From Peribacillus frigoritolerans (GTDB lineage: Bacteria; Bacillota; Bacilli; Bacillales; DSM-1321), in the NCBI RefSeq assembly GCF_040250305.1, contig NZ_CP158190.1, forward strand, positions 5,116,001 through 5,180,000: a stretch of DNA of 64,000 nucleotides, given 5' to 3'. The position numbers and the translations under genes are program-made. The first letter of the stretch is position 1, and the number at the start of each line of letters is the position of its first letter. Below the pieces are notes generated by a model that was given only the letters and a program-made list of their open reading frames with translations, was not told the DNA's origin and ran no database searches. Shown piece by piece: positions 6,891-16,299 of this stretch.

Positions 6891-9281
6891 TCAATTACGG
6901 AGTGGTTTGCCTTTAACAAGCATATGCTGCATCCTAGCCTGGGATTTCGGAGTCGAAATCAGTTTTAGGAATGCCTGTTTTTCTAGGTTCAAGATATACT
7001 GTTCATCTACTTCCGTGCCAAATGGGAGTTTCCCCCCTGCCAGGACGTATGCGAGCTCTTTGGCTATGACAAGGTCATGTTCTGATAAGAATCCTGAAAG
7101 GCGCATGGATTCCGCCCCTAATAGAAGTGCGGCATATCCCGTTTCACCTACGACAGGGATCTTTGTGCGGGCAGGAGCGGTATAACCTTGTTCATGCATG
7201 GAAAGTACCGCCTGTTTCGCATCATATAGCTGATGATCCGCATTCACGCTTATTCCGTCCGCTGAATTAAGGAAATTATTCCCTCTAGCTTCTTCGGCGG
7301 AGGTTGAAACTTTTGCCATGGCGACCGTTTCAAATACTCGGTTGGCCACTTTCTGTAAGTCGAAGTCGACGCCCTTCGGCATATTCCTCAACGTCTTCAC
7401 ATAAAGTTCTTTAGTCCCGCCGCCGCCTGGGATCAAACCTACACCAGCTTCCACTAGTCCCATATACGTTTCAGTCGTTGCCTGGATGCGCGCTGCCGGA
7501 AGGGACACTTCAGCACCCCCGCCAAGTGTCATATTAAACGGGGCAACCACTACAGGAACTGCACTGTACTTGATTTTAAGCATCGCCTTTTGGAATTGGC
7601 TGATGACCATATCGAGTTCAAAAATATTGTCATCCTGCGCTTCCATCAGCATCATTGCAATATTAGCGCCTACACAGAAATTCTTTCCTTGGTTTCCGAT
7701 GACCAAGCCTTTAAAATTCGCTTCCGCTTCGTCGACCGCCGCATTGATCATTTGGATGATATCCAGACCTATTGCATTATTCGGTGAAGTGAATTCAAGA
7801 AGAGCCACTCCATCGCCGATATCCATCAAGCTTGCACCACTGTTTTTCTTGATTACGCCTTTTTGCTTCTTGATCGCTTTAAGATTGATCACTTTAGGAT
7901 TTGCAACAAGTTCCTTATATTCACCATTATCATAATAGTGAACTATGCCATTTTCTTCTTTATAGAAAGAAGTGATGCCTTTAGCGAGCATATCCTTCAC
8001 CCATTGCGGAACGGTGATGCCTTCCGCTTCCATTCGGGCTACCGATTTTTCTACCCCTATCGCATCCCATGTTTCAAAAGGGCCTGTGGACCATCCGAAG
8101 CCCCATTTCATCGCTTGATCGATCGCCACGATATCATCCGCAATCTCCCCAAGCAGCTGGGCAGAATACACAAGCGCCGGATTCAGAACATTCCAAAGTA
8201 ATTGGCCGGCACGGTCTTCGCTATAAACAAGCGCTTTCATTTTATTTTCCAAGCCCTTGGCCTGTTTAGCCATTTCGATGGAAGGCGTTTTTAATCTTTT
8301 TCGTGCATCATATTCAAGGGTTTCGGGATTCAGTTCAAGGATTTCCTTTCCTTTTTTCAAGAAAAACCCTTGGCCTGACTTGCTTCCAATCCACCCATTC
8401 TTAAGCATTTCATTCATGAAATCGGGTATTTTGAAAACTTCTTTTTCTTCTCCATCCACCTGGTCATATACGTTTCTGGCAACATGTGCAAAGGTATCCA
8501 ATCCAACCACATCAAGTGTCCGGAAAGTCGCGCTAGTTGCCCTTCCAATCAACGGACCTGTAACCGAATCGACCTCACCAACACTGTATCCGCCTTTTTG
8601 CATTTCCCGCAGAGTGACCAATAAACCATAAGTTCCAATGCGGTTTGCGATAAAGTTAGGGGTATCCTTGGCTTCGACGACACCTTTTCCCAGTACATCT
8701 TCGCCGAATCGTTTCATGTATTCGAGCACTTCTGGTGAAGTTGCTTCAGTCGGGATGAGCTCCAACAACTTAAGATAACGCGGCGGATTGAAGAAGTGGG
8801 TTCCCAGGAAGTGCTTTTGAAAGTCCTCCGAACGGCCTTCTGCCATCGCTTCAATTGAAATTCCGGAGGTATTCGATGAAACGATGCTTCCTGGTTTACG
8901 ATGCTGATCAACCTGGGCAAACACACTTTGCTTAACCTCAAGCTTCTCAACGACCACTTCGATGATCCAATCGACATCCTTTAAACGACTTATATCATCT
9001 TCCAGGTTTCCTGCCTCGATCAACGCAATGTTTCCCTTAGCTGAAAGCGGAGCTGGTTTCTGTTTTAAAAGTTTCGTAATCGCTGTTTGGCTGATGCGGT
9101 TACGCACTTGTTTATTATCTAATGTCAGTCCCTTTTTCTTTTCATCCTCAGTGAGTTCACGAGGTACAATATCCAATAATAAAGTCGGAATGCCGATGTT
9201 AGCAAGGTGTGCAGCAATCCCTGATCCCATAACTCCTGACCCTAGAACAGCAGCCTTTCGTATTTGTCGAACCAAGTTCAT
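6891..9281 (-). CDS. fadN: 3-hydroxyacyl-CoA dehydrogenase / enoyl-CoA hydratase fusion
   Basis: A 796-residue bifunctional beta-oxidation protein with the dehydrogenase first and the crotonase second, reverse to E. coli FadB. The N-terminal NAD site is AVLGSGVMGSGIAAHLA from residue 10, then STSGIS and HFFNPPRYLKLLE of the 3-hydroxyacyl-CoA dehydrogenase. The C-terminal third has crotonase signatures GNQGKNFCVGANI and GGGAEVSL. The start at 9281 follows AAGGGGGAT; an in-frame extension of 36 codons upstream would run through the FadR box and lacks a ribosome site. It is the first gene of fadN-fadA-fadE. Confidence 0.95.
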   Translation of the reverse strand: MNLVRQIRKAAVLGSGVMGSGIAAHLANIGIPTLLLDIVPRELTEDEKKKGLTLDNKQVRNRISQTAITKLLKQKPAPLSAKGNIALIEAGNLEDDISRLKDVDWIIEVVVEKLEVKQSVFAQVDQHRKPGSIVSSNTSGISIEAMAEGRSEDFQKHFLGTHFFNPPRYLKLLELIPTEATSPEVLEYMKRFGEDVLGKGVVEAKDTPNFIANRIGTYGLLVTLREMQKGGYSVGEVDSVTGPLIGRATSATFRTLDVVGLDTFAHVARNVYDQVDGEEKEVFKIPDFMNEMLKNGWIGSKSGQGFFLKKGKEILELNPETLEYDARKRLKTPSIEMAKQAKGLENKMKALVYSEDRAGQLLWNVLNPALVYSAQLLGEIADDIVAIDQAMKWGFGWSTGPFETWDAIGVEKSVARMEAEGITVPQWVKDMLAKGITSFYKEENGIVHYYDNGEYKELVANPKVINLKAIKKQKGVIKKNSGASLMDIGDGVALLEFTSPNNAIGLDIIQMINAAVDEAEANFKGLVIGNQGKNFCVGANIAMMLMEAQDDNIFELDMVISQFQKAMLKIKYSAVPVVVAPFNMTLGGGAEVSLPAARIQATTETYMGLVEAGVGLIPGGGGTKELYVKTLRNMPKGVDFDLQKVANRVFETVAMAKVSTSAEEARGNNFLNSADGISVNADHQLYDAKQAVLSMHEQGYTAPARTKIPVVGETGYAALLLGAESMRLSGFLSEHDLVIAKELAYVLAGGKLPFGTEVDEQYILNLEKQAFLKLISTPKSQARMQHMLVKGKPLRN

Positions 9282-9301
9282 ATCCCCCTTACGCAATTTA
9301 T

Positions 9302-9319
9302 TGAATGAATGCTCATTCA
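9302..9319 (-). promoter_or_regulatory. FadR operator upstream of fadN
   Basis: TGAATGAATGCTCATTCA is an 18-bp near-perfect palindrome differing at one position from the B. subtilis FadR consensus TGAATGAMTANTCATTCA as I remember it. It lies 20 bp upstream of the chosen fadN start. FadR, a TetR-family repressor released by long-chain acyl-CoA, is the expected ligand-responsive regulator of the operon. Confidence 0.88.
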
Positions 9320-9485
9320 TTTTTAATTCAAAAAAATTTTGAATATTTTTTCTTATTACTAATATAGAATATATTTGGAAATTCCGCAATGATTAAACAG
9401 GAAAAAAATATTTTTTTCTCCGAGTTCCTTTGGTTATTTCTCCTCCGTTCAGTAAAAAATAACCGGGGTGGAGGTGACTTATATA

Positions 9486-9617
9486 ATGAAGCGTAAAGAT
9501 AATCCTTCTAAAGCAGCCGTAAGCGCAGCAAGCGTTAAAGGCAACGCCGGCCCTGGCGCTGAACGTCAACACGGAATCAATAAAGTGAACAGCCAGAACA
9601 ATCAGTTCAAAAGATAA
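9486..9617 (+). CDS. yuzL: Small basic YuzL-like protein
   Basis: A 43-residue lysine/asparagine/glutamine-rich soluble peptide. It has the segment SKAAVSAASVKGNAGPGAE and the polar tail NSQNNQFKR, with no membrane segment. The start ATG follows a strong GGAGGTGA at a 7-nt spacing. Composition resembles small spore proteins, and position between fadN and the proline dehydrogenase matches where I remember yuzL in the yus region of B. subtilis. Function is unknown; expression during sporulation is a guess from composition and from the coat genes close by. Confidence 0.7.
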   Translation: MKRKDNPSKAAVSAASVKGNAGPGAERQHGINKVNSQNNQFKR

Positions 9618-9631
9618 TCCTTCTTAATTTG

Positions 9632-9661
9632 AGCAGCCGTCCCTTATCCGGGGCGGCTCTC
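9632..9661. terminator. Hairpin between convergent yuzL and fadM
   Basis: GAGCAGCCGTCCC and GGGGCGGCTCTC form a strong GC-rich stem with a TTATC loop between the two converging genes. T-runs are weak on both sides, so it may act as a shared terminator of modest strength. Confidence 0.5.
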
Positions 9662-9666
9662 GCTTC

Positions 9667-10584
9667 CTATTTCTTGAATAGGCCTTTTAAAACGAAAGCA
9701 ATATTGGCCGGTCTCTCCGCAAGGCGGCGCATGAAGTATCCATACCAATCCGTACCATAAGGAACATACACCCTTACCTTATATCCTTCTTTAGCAAGTT
9801 CGAGCTGCTTTTCATTGCGGATACCATATAACATTTGGAATTCAAATCGATCCCGGGGAATTCCCTGATTTTTGACCAATTCCCTCGTATAATCAATGAT
9901 TTTGTCATCATGTGTGGCAACGGCTGTGTAATTGCCATTTTGCATATGCTTGTTGATGATTTTCTTGAAATTCTCATCCACATCTTTTTTCTCGGGAAAA
10001 GCCACTTCACTTGGTTCTTTATAAGCCCCTTTAACAAGCCTTAGATTCGGATGGTATGCATCCAGCTCCTCAATATCCTTCTCAGTCCGATACAGATAAG
10101 CTTGGATGACAGTCCCCAATTCATTATATTCAGACTTTAGATTTTTGAATACATCCAAAGTCGGCTGACAGCGCGGAAAATCTTCCATATCAAGCGTCAC
10201 GAAAACCTGATGGGCCTTAGCTTCATCCAAGATCCTCCGCATGTTATTCATTACGACTCGTTCGGACACATCCAAGCCCATCGAGGTCAGCTTCAGGGAT
10301 AACTGTGAATCCAGTTCATTTCTGCCAATCATGCGGATTGCTTCAATGCACTCTTCTGCCATCTTCCCTGCTTCTTGTTCATCTTCAATGAATTCACCTA
10401 AATAATCAATGGTGACGGCAAGCCCTTTCCGGTTAAGATCTGCAATCACTTCACATGCCATATCCAAGGATTCTCCTGCCACGAAACGAGATGCCCCAAA
10501 CCGCAGCCCGTATTTTTTCGCTGCCTTTGTCATGCCTTTGTTCTTTGATAAAAAAAGGAATAGATTTTTCAATATTCTTTCCAT
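9667..10584 (-). CDS. fadM: Proline dehydrogenase
   Basis: A 305-residue FAD-dependent monofunctional proline dehydrogenase. The barrel carries RLVKGAYKEP near residue 210 and the C-terminal YGTDWYGYFMRRLAERPAN, whose paired arginines bind the proline carboxylate. It converts L-proline to pyrroline-5-carboxylate and feeds electrons to the quinone pool. In B. subtilis the orthologue next to the fad operon is named fadM (yusM, PutM). The start at 10584 has GGAGG with a 9-nt spacer; the longer frame to 10623 has none. No dehydrogenase partner (putC/rocA) is adjacent. Confidence 0.9.
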   Translation of the reverse strand: MERILKNLFLFLSKNKGMTKAAKKYGLRFGASRFVAGESLDMACEVIADLNRKGLAVTIDYLGEFIEDEQEAGKMAEECIEAIRMIGRNELDSQLSLKLTSMGLDVSERVVMNNMRRILDEAKAHQVFVTLDMEDFPRCQPTLDVFKNLKSEYNELGTVIQAYLYRTEKDIEELDAYHPNLRLVKGAYKEPSEVAFPEKKDVDENFKKIINKHMQNGNYTAVATHDDKIIDYTRELVKNQGIPRDRFEFQMLYGIRNEKQLELAKEGYKVRVYVPYGTDWYGYFMRRLAERPANIAFVLKGLFKK

Positions 10585-10730
10585 CTGCATTCCCCTCCAA
10601 ATCATTTTGGAAAATAGATGCACAAGATTATTTTACCATTTAATTCACTTTTCAGATATTTAGAATCAAGAATAAAAAAAATCCAGAAGGGAAAATTAAG
10701 CTCGTTTAAAGAACACTTAAGGAGGTAGCA

Positions 10731-11012
10731 ATGATGGAACAGCAAAATTCGTTTAACAGCCAACAGCAGTCCACCGGCTTTATGAAACAGCCGCCGGAAA
10801 TGGTTACGGTGAAAGATAGCTTATACTTAACCGATATGCTTGCATGGAATCTGAATGCAGTTAAAAAAGCACATTTTTTTGCCACACAATGCAAGGACCC
10901 GCAAATCATTGATGCGTTAAATCGGTGCGGACTCATGCATCAACGCCATTACGATACCATTTTGAAACATTTGAACCCCGACCAAAATCAGGGTCAACAA
11001 CAATACCAGTAA
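10731..11012 (+). CDS. CotF-family spore coat protein, YusN-like
   Basis: A 93-residue protein with a glutamine-rich start and end and a central helical segment VTVKDSLYLTDMLAWNLNAVKKAHFFATQCKDPQIIDALNRCGLMHQRHY, presented here in two parts as the CotF domain: the DxLyLtDML opening (residues 27-37) and the helix ending in MHQRHYDTIL. CotF-family proteins are small ferritin-like helical coat components. The start follows GGAGGTAGCA. It is paired with a paralogue 13 bp downstream, and corresponds in place to yusN. Confidence 0.8.
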   Translation: MMEQQNSFNSQQQSTGFMKQPPEMVTVKDSLYLTDMLAWNLNAVKKAHFFATQCKDPQIIDALNRCGLMHQRHYDTILKHLNPDQNQGQQQYQ

Positions 11013-11025
11013 AGGAGGGTTCTTG

Positions 11026-11361
11026 ATGCCTAATGAAAACAAAGTCCAAAATCCAGAATCTCCCGTGGCAAAGACACCGCAAATGAATGACAGGGATTTT
11101 ATAAACGATATGCTTTCAACTGAAAAGTACTTTTGCAACTCCCTTTCCGTTGCCCTGCATGAAATGAGTAACCAAGCATTATTCCAAGACATTTTCTCCG
11201 TTGCCAAAGAAAATCAGGAGATGCAGCGTGAACTCTATAACCTTATGTTCGAAAAAGGCTGGTATAGTTTAGAAAAGGCGCAAGCTACCAGCTTAGGCCA
11301 ATCGTATCAACAATTTTCCGGTTATAAAAATCAATTTCCATCTGGAACGAACATTCAATAA
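11026..11361 (+). CDS. CotF-family spore coat protein
   Basis: A 111-residue protein of the same family as its upstream neighbour: NDRDFINDMLSTEKYFCNSL (residues 22-41) opens the helical domain and ENQEMQRELYNLMFEKGWY closes it. It ends with a polar tail. The ATG at 11026 is preferred because AGGAGG sits 7 nt upstream; a TTG three bases earlier would be only 4 nt away. Together with the preceding gene it forms a two-gene unit, probably expressed in the mother cell during sporulation (inference from family). Confidence 0.82.
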   Translation: MPNENKVQNPESPVAKTPQMNDRDFINDMLSTEKYFCNSLSVALHEMSNQALFQDIFSVAKENQEMQRELYNLMFEKGWYSLEKAQATSLGQSYQQFSGYKNQFPSGTNIQ

Positions 11362-11407
11362 GCAAACATTCAGGGGAGTGGATTCTGCTCCTTTTGTTTT
11401 TTTGCTA

Positions 11408-11437
11408 CAAAAAAAACCGGCCCATCGGGGCCGGCTT
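11408..11437. terminator. Bidirectional terminator between coat genes and rodA-like gene
   Basis: AACCGGCCC and GGGGCCGGCTT form a stable stem with an A-run on the left (a T-run for the minus strand). It chiefly serves the leftward rodA-like gene; T content on the right is weak. Confidence 0.75.
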
Positions 11438-11442
11438 TATAT

Positions 11443-12615
11443 TTAGATATCCGTTGAAAACATATACTTCTTATAGTGATACCGAATGCTGAATATTAAG
11501 CCCATGGCCATCATGTTCCCCATCAGCGAGCTTCCTCCATAACTGATAAATGGAAGCGGAATCCCCGTTATCGGTAAAAGGCCTACAGTCATGCCGATAT
11601 TTTGAAAAACGTGAAACGTCAACATGCTTATAACGCCAACACAGATATATGTATAGAAGTTATTTTTCGTGTCCATTCCCGTTTTTGTTATATGGTAAAT
11701 CAATAGGAAAAACAAGGAAATAATGATACTTGATCCGATGAAGCCGAATTCTTCACCGATGATGCTGAAAATGAAATCCGAATGACTCTCAGGCAAATAC
11801 ACTTCCCTCGAGCCGATTCCCTTGCCTGTGGTCTGGCCGGAGCCAATGGCCAGTAAGGATTTTGTTAAGTGATACCCTTCGGAGCTGGCATAATTATATG
11901 GGTCCAGCCAAGAATAGATACGGCCGAATTGATAGGATTTTACCCCTAGGTATTTTTCCAGGATTTCCGGCTTCCAAAGTACAAAGTACAGGACCGTTGA
12001 AGCGATGACAATTCCTCCCGAAACGATTGGCAGCAGGATCTTCCATGTTACCCCTGAGATGAAAATCATTCCGAGCATGATGGACATGATGACAAGCGAG
12101 GTGCCCAAATCCGGCTGTTGCATGATTAACAATAAGGGGGCACCGGTCACTAGACCGATTTTAATAAGCAGCCAGATATCCGTTTGAATCGTTTTCAGCG
12201 TGTTTTTGAGATGATGGTTTGAGATAACATTCGCTAAAGCCAGGATGAGGAAAACCTTCATGAATTCCGATGGCTGAATCGAACCGATTCCCGGAATGAT
12301 GAACCAACTTTTCGCACCATTACGGACAGGAACGATGCTTTCCGGCATAATGATCAGCAAAAAAAGCAAAAATAATCCGAAGCCATAGGCGTACCAAGAT
12401 ATTTTTTTCAACTGATCAGAATCCAAGGTGATGAAACCTAATACGATTCCGATTCCAACTATATACCAAAAAATTTGTTTAATTAAGAAGTTTTCAGCGT
12501 ACTGTCCAGTCGTTTGGGCACTATAGATTGCTAAGCAGCTTCCAACGCATAATAACAGCAATATTGTGACCAAAGAAAAATCTATTCGTGATGAAAATTT
12601 ATTTTGTTCTTCCAT
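11443..12615 (-). CDS. RodA/FtsW/SpoVE (SEDS) family protein
   Basis: A 390-residue polytopic membrane protein of the SEDS family, which polymerises lipid II glycan strands with a partner class B PBP. Signature stretches are GSIQPSEFMK (near residue 133), LPESHSDFIFSIIGEEFGF (near 275, containing the catalytic aspartate of the extracellular loop) and the C-terminal GLLPITGIPLPFISYGGSS. The sequence reads closer to RodA than to FtsW, but Bacillus species often have several RodA-type paralogues. It stands alone, with no PBP gene beside it, so I leave the symbol blank. Confidence 0.85.
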   Translation of the reverse strand: MEEQNKFSSRIDFSLVTILLLLCVGSCLAIYSAQTTGQYAENFLIKQIFWYIVGIGIVLGFITLDSDQLKKISWYAYGFGLFLLFLLIIMPESIVPVRNGAKSWFIIPGIGSIQPSEFMKVFLILALANVISNHHLKNTLKTIQTDIWLLIKIGLVTGAPLLLIMQQPDLGTSLVIMSIMLGMIFISGVTWKILLPIVSGGIVIASTVLYFVLWKPEILEKYLGVKSYQFGRIYSWLDPYNYASSEGYHLTKSLLAIGSGQTTGKGIGSREVYLPESHSDFIFSIIGEEFGFIGSSIIISLFFLLIYHITKTGMDTKNNFYTYICVGVISMLTFHVFQNIGMTVGLLPITGIPLPFISYGGSSLMGNMMAMGLIFSIRYHYKKYMFSTDI

Positions 12616-12716
12616 ACTTAACTCTCCCTTAAAAAGGCTCCTGCGATATATCTATAAATACACTTATTCATTATACTTTAAACAAATAAAATCACAACTA
12701 TATAGAAGAATAGTTT

Positions 12717-12750
12717 ACAGGCTTCATGGAGTTATTTCCATGAAGCCTGT
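12717..12750 (-). terminator. Hairpin after mntD
   Basis: ACAGGCTTCATGG and CCATGAAGCCTGT form a perfect 13-bp stem 13 bp after the mntD stop codon. There is no long T-run (TGTAAACTATTC on the minus strand), so it may terminate weakly or protect the 3' end. Confidence 0.6.
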
Positions 12751-12762
12751 AGGCATGGAGAG

Positions 12763-13644
12763 CTATGCATGTGATTCCTTTGATTTTTTCCGTTTCAGCA
12801 ATAGGCTGACCAATCCATGGCTTGGGGAGAAGAGAAAGGCCAATCCGAATAATATGGCGGCTGAACCCACCATGCAGCCTGATATCGAGGCATCCAAAAT
12901 GGTGGCAGAATAGTAGCCGATGACGGAACTTAGCACCCCTACCCCGATACTGACCCATATCATGCTGCTTAAACGGTCTGAAAGCAGATAAGCTGTTGCC
13001 GCAGGTATGATGAGCATTCCAACTACTAAAATGGAGCCTACACTATCAAAAGAAGCAACAGTTGTCAGTGAAATGAGGCTCATCAATAAGTAATGAAAGA
13101 ACAGTACAGGAATCCCCATTGCAGCCGCAAGTGATGGATCAAATGAAACGAGTTTAAACTGTTTGAAGAAAAGGAAGATCAGTATGAGGTTCAGGATAAA
13201 ACAACTGCCGACTATCCAAACAGCTTTTGGTCCAGCTTCGATTCCCGCGATTGTCATCGTGTTCCAGGGAGTATAAGCTATTTCGCCATAAAGGACATGT
13301 TCAAGATCAAAATCTATTTGTTGCGTATACAGGCTCACGAGTACGATCCCCGTTGCAAAAAGGGAAGTGAATACAATCCCGATCGCCGCGTCGGATTGAA
13401 CGCCCGACGATTGGAAAAGCTGGATCAAGAATACGGTAAGCAAGCCGAGCGCAGCAGCCCCGATCAGCATTGGAACCGAATCACGGGTTCCGGTTATTAA
13501 AAATGCCAATACGATTCCCGGCAAAACGGAATGACTGATTGCATCCCCAATCAACGTCATTTTCCTGACTATCAAAAAACACCCTAATACACTGCAAGAA
13601 CCCGCCACTAATGCTCCGACTAAGATAATCCAAAAATCATTCAT
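12763..13644 (-). CDS. mntD: Manganese ABC transporter permease MntD
   Basis: A 293-residue ABC-3 family permease with about eight membrane segments, including the early GDAISHSVLPGIVLAFL typical of manganese/zinc/iron chelate systems. It pairs with MntC to form the membrane channel. Its start overlaps the mntC stop in an ATGA junction, and it is the last gene of mntABCD. The C-terminal tail is short and basic. Confidence 0.9.
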   Translation of the reverse strand: MNDFWIILVGALVAGSCSVLGCFLIVRKMTLIGDAISHSVLPGIVLAFLITGTRDSVPMLIGAAALGLLTVFLIQLFQSSGVQSDAAIGIVFTSLFATGIVLVSLYTQQIDFDLEHVLYGEIAYTPWNTMTIAGIEAGPKAVWIVGSCFILNLILIFLFFKQFKLVSFDPSLAAAMGIPVLFFHYLLMSLISLTTVASFDSVGSILVVGMLIIPAATAYLLSDRLSSMIWVSIGVGVLSSVIGYYSATILDASISGCMVGSAAILFGLAFLFSPSHGLVSLLLKRKKSKESHA

Positions 13645-14564
13645 GATGAGTGGCTCCCTTTCCTTCTATCCTGTTCGAGAGAATATTTCTTTTTCGTCGA
13701 TACCCTTCTCCATACAGATGAAAGCACTCCGCGTTTAGGTGCAAAAAGCATGGAAAAGAAAAACCATACCGTCGCGGATAAGACAATTAACGGTCCTGTT
13801 GGCAAATCATTGACAGATGTACTTATCAACGTTCCAGAAACACCGCTCAACATTCCGAATATACCAGACAGGATGACCATGATATGCAGCCGCTCCGTCC
13901 AATACCTGGCAGAAACCGCAGGCGTGATCAGTAAAGATGCCATCAATACGACGCCTACAGCCTGGATACCGATCACTACAGCTGCCACGATCAGCATCAT
14001 GATGAAATAATCCAGAAAAACAACCGGCAATCCCATCCCCTTAGCAAACCCAGGGTCAAAGGAAAGTAATTTGAATTCTTTAAAAAATACGGTACAAGTG
14101 AATATGAGAATAAAGGAAACCGTCATCATCATATACACATCGGACATGACCATTGACGCCGTCTGTCCGAATAAAAACGTATCCAATCCACTCTGGTTTC
14201 CATACTCGCTCTGCTGGATCTGCGTAAGCATGACAATTCCGAAGCCAAAGAAGGAAGATAATACGATTCCCAAGGCCGCATCCTGCTTGATCTTACTATA
14301 TCTCGTAAGCACACTGATCAAGAAGACAGCCACTAAGCCAGCCAGTGCAGCACCTATTAGAAAGTAGGAAGTGGATTTCACTCCAGTTAACATAAAGGCC
14401 ACACAGATACCGGGTAATGCTGCATGTGCGAGCGTGTCACCAAGCAAAGACTGCTTTCTGAGGTAGGCAAAGCTCCCGATGACCCCGCTGCTTAATCCGA
14501 GAAACATCGTGCCAAGCAATATCCACCTTGTATTTGGATCAGTAATAATATCCAGTATGTTCAT
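13641..14564 (-). CDS. mntC: Manganese ABC transporter permease MntC
   Basis: A 307-residue ABC-3 permease homologous to MntD, with GDTLAHAALPGICVAFML near residue 38 matching the same position in its partner. The start ATG at 14564 follows GAGGTG with a 6-nt spacer; a GTG three codons upstream overlaps the ribosome site and is unlikely. It is 10 bp downstream of mntB and overlaps mntD by 4 bp. Confidence 0.9.
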   Translation of the reverse strand: MNILDIITDPNTRWILLGTMFLGLSSGVIGSFAYLRKQSLLGDTLAHAALPGICVAFMLTGVKSTSYFLIGAALAGLVAVFLISVLTRYSKIKQDAALGIVLSSFFGFGIVMLTQIQQSEYGNQSGLDTFLFGQTASMVMSDVYMMMTVSFILIFTCTVFFKEFKLLSFDPGFAKGMGLPVVFLDYFIMMLIVAAVVIGIQAVGVVLMASLLITPAVSARYWTERLHIMVILSGIFGMLSGVSGTLISTSVNDLPTGPLIVLSATVWFFFSMLFAPKRGVLSSVWRRVSTKKKYSLEQDRRKGSHSS

Positions 14565-14574
14565 CGTGTGCACC

Positions 14575-15330
14575 TCATTTTAATAAAAGGCCGGACTTTG
14601 TGTCTGATATTATCGCTAGGCGGCCTCCATATGTTGCCTGTAAGTATTCGGGAATGAACACTTCCTCTGTCGGACCTATTTTCATCACCTTTTTATTCAA
14701 TAACATCGTCCAGTCGAAATATTCCTTCACGGTGGATAGATCATGGTGCACAACCAGAACGGTTTTGCCTTTTTCCTTCAATTCCATCAGCAATTGTATG
14801 ATTGCTTTCTCCGTTGCGGCATCCACCCCTACGAACGGTTCATCCATAAAATAAATATCCGCTTCCTGTGCCAATGCACGGGCCAGGAATATCCGTTGCT
14901 GCTGTCCGCCTGATAGCTGGCTGATCTGGCGGTTAGCATATTCAGCCATCCCCACCTTTTCCAGGCACTCCATCCCCTTCTGTCTTTCGGACTTACCTGG
15001 CCGCTTCAGCCATCCGAGATGACCATATCTGCCCATCATCACGACATCGAGTGCGTTGGTCGGAAAATCCCAATCCACTGACTCCCGCTGTGGTACATAC
15101 CCGATACTCTTCCTCATCGATTTATAATTAGAACCCTTTATTGTGATTTGTCCTGATATTTTTGGGATCAATTCGAGTATTCCCTTTATCAAAGTGGACT
15201 TCCCTGCTCCATTGGGGCCAATGATACCAATTAAATTTCCTTCCGGCACCTCAAATGAGACATCTTCGACAACCGGCTTCTTATGATAAGCAATCGTTAA
15301 ATTCTCGACCTTCAAAGCTGCTTGATTCAT
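14575..15330 (-). CDS. mntB: Manganese ABC transporter ATP-binding protein MntB
   Basis: A 251-residue ABC ATPase. Walker A is GPNGAGKST near residue 37, the signature is LSGGQQQR near 139, Walker B is DIYFMDEPFVG near 157, and the switch histidine is in VVHHDLS near 194. It powers the MntC/MntD permease. It follows mntA by 12 bp. The family is shared by zinc (ZnuC) and manganese systems; operon order and the MntR-like box argue for manganese. Confidence 0.92.
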   Translation of the reverse strand: MNQAALKVENLTIAYHKKPVVEDVSFEVPEGNLIGIIGPNGAGKSTLIKGILELIPKISGQITIKGSNYKSMRKSIGYVPQRESVDWDFPTNALDVVMMGRYGHLGWLKRPGKSERQKGMECLEKVGMAEYANRQISQLSGGQQQRIFLARALAQEADIYFMDEPFVGVDAATEKAIIQLLMELKEKGKTVLVVHHDLSTVKEYFDWTMLLNKKVMKIGPTEEVFIPEYLQATYGGRLAIISDTKSGLLLK

Positions 15331-15342
15331 AGTTTCTCCCCC

Positions 15343-16266
15343 TTATTTCAAAGCACGGACGATGGTGTCGGTATTATGACGGACCATTCCGATATACGTT
15401 CCTTCTTCCGTCCCTTTTTCACCCATTGCATCCGAGAACAATTCCCCGCCGATTTCCACCTTGTGACCCTGCTTACCTGCTCCTTGAATGACAGCCTCGA
15501 TAGCCTTCCTTGGTACACTTGACTCTATGAAAATCGCTTTTATTTTGTTCTCCACTAGATAATTCCGCATATCCGTCACATCTTTTGATCCATATTCCGA
15601 TAATGTATTGATTCCTTGGAGCCCTCTTACGTCCAGGCCATATGACTGCCCGTAGTATCCAAAAGCATCATGTGCTGTAACGAGTACCCGTTGATCTTCC
15701 GGTACTTTATTAATTTCCTCTTGAACATATTTATCAAGTTCCTCCAATTGCAGAATGTACTCCTCATAATTTTCACGATACTCTGCTTCATGCTCCTGAT
15801 CATTGGCAATCAATTCTTTCTTCACTGCCTCCGCCGCAACGATCCAAAGCTTTACATCAAACCATACGTGGGGATCATGTTCCGTTGCACTCACTTTCCG
15901 TAGCTGGTTCTCCTTGAAGTCCTCCGTTACCGCAATCGTCGGTTTATCCTTGCTCATCATTTCAAATATATCCGTCATTTTCCCTTCAAGATGCAATCCA
16001 TTATAAAAAATCATATCAGCCGAATCCAGTGTCTTAACATCACCCTGTGTCGCTTTATATAGATGGGGGTCGACTCCCGGTCCCATTAAACTGGTGACCT
16101 CGACATGTTTACCGCCGATATTCTCAACCAAATCCCCAATCATTCCCGTTGTTGTAACGACATTCAGCTTGCCATTGCCTTTATCCCTATCGGCCGTATC
16201 ATTGCCGCACCCCGTTAAAATCAGCAATGCAGCAAGCACGCCCCCAATAGATTTTAGAAAACCCAT
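15343..16266 (-). CDS. mntA: Manganese-binding lipoprotein MntA
   Basis: A 307-residue solute-binding lipoprotein of cluster A-I. The signal peptide ends in the lipobox LLILTGC with C20 as the lipidated residue. Metal-ligand segments are GPGVDPHLYKATQGD, TEHDPHVWFD, and the late IFIESSVPR and GGELFSDAMG, giving the His-His-Glu-Asp set of manganese/zinc binders. There is no histidine-rich loop of the kind found in zinc-specific ZnuA, which supports manganese. It is the first gene of mntABCD, and the MntR-like box lies 33 bp upstream. Confidence 0.92.
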   Translation of the reverse strand: MGFLKSIGGVLAALLILTGCGNDTADRDKGNGKLNVVTTTGMIGDLVENIGGKHVEVTSLMGPGVDPHLYKATQGDVKTLDSADMIFYNGLHLEGKMTDIFEMMSKDKPTIAVTEDFKENQLRKVSATEHDPHVWFDVKLWIVAAEAVKKELIANDQEHEAEYRENYEEYILQLEELDKYVQEEINKVPEDQRVLVTAHDAFGYYGQSYGLDVRGLQGINTLSEYGSKDVTDMRNYLVENKIKAIFIESSVPRKAIEAVIQGAGKQGHKVEIGGELFSDAMGEKGTEEGTYIGMVRHNTDTIVRALK

Positions 16267-16299
16267 CCATATTCCCTCCCTTTTTCATCTTTCTAAAAT

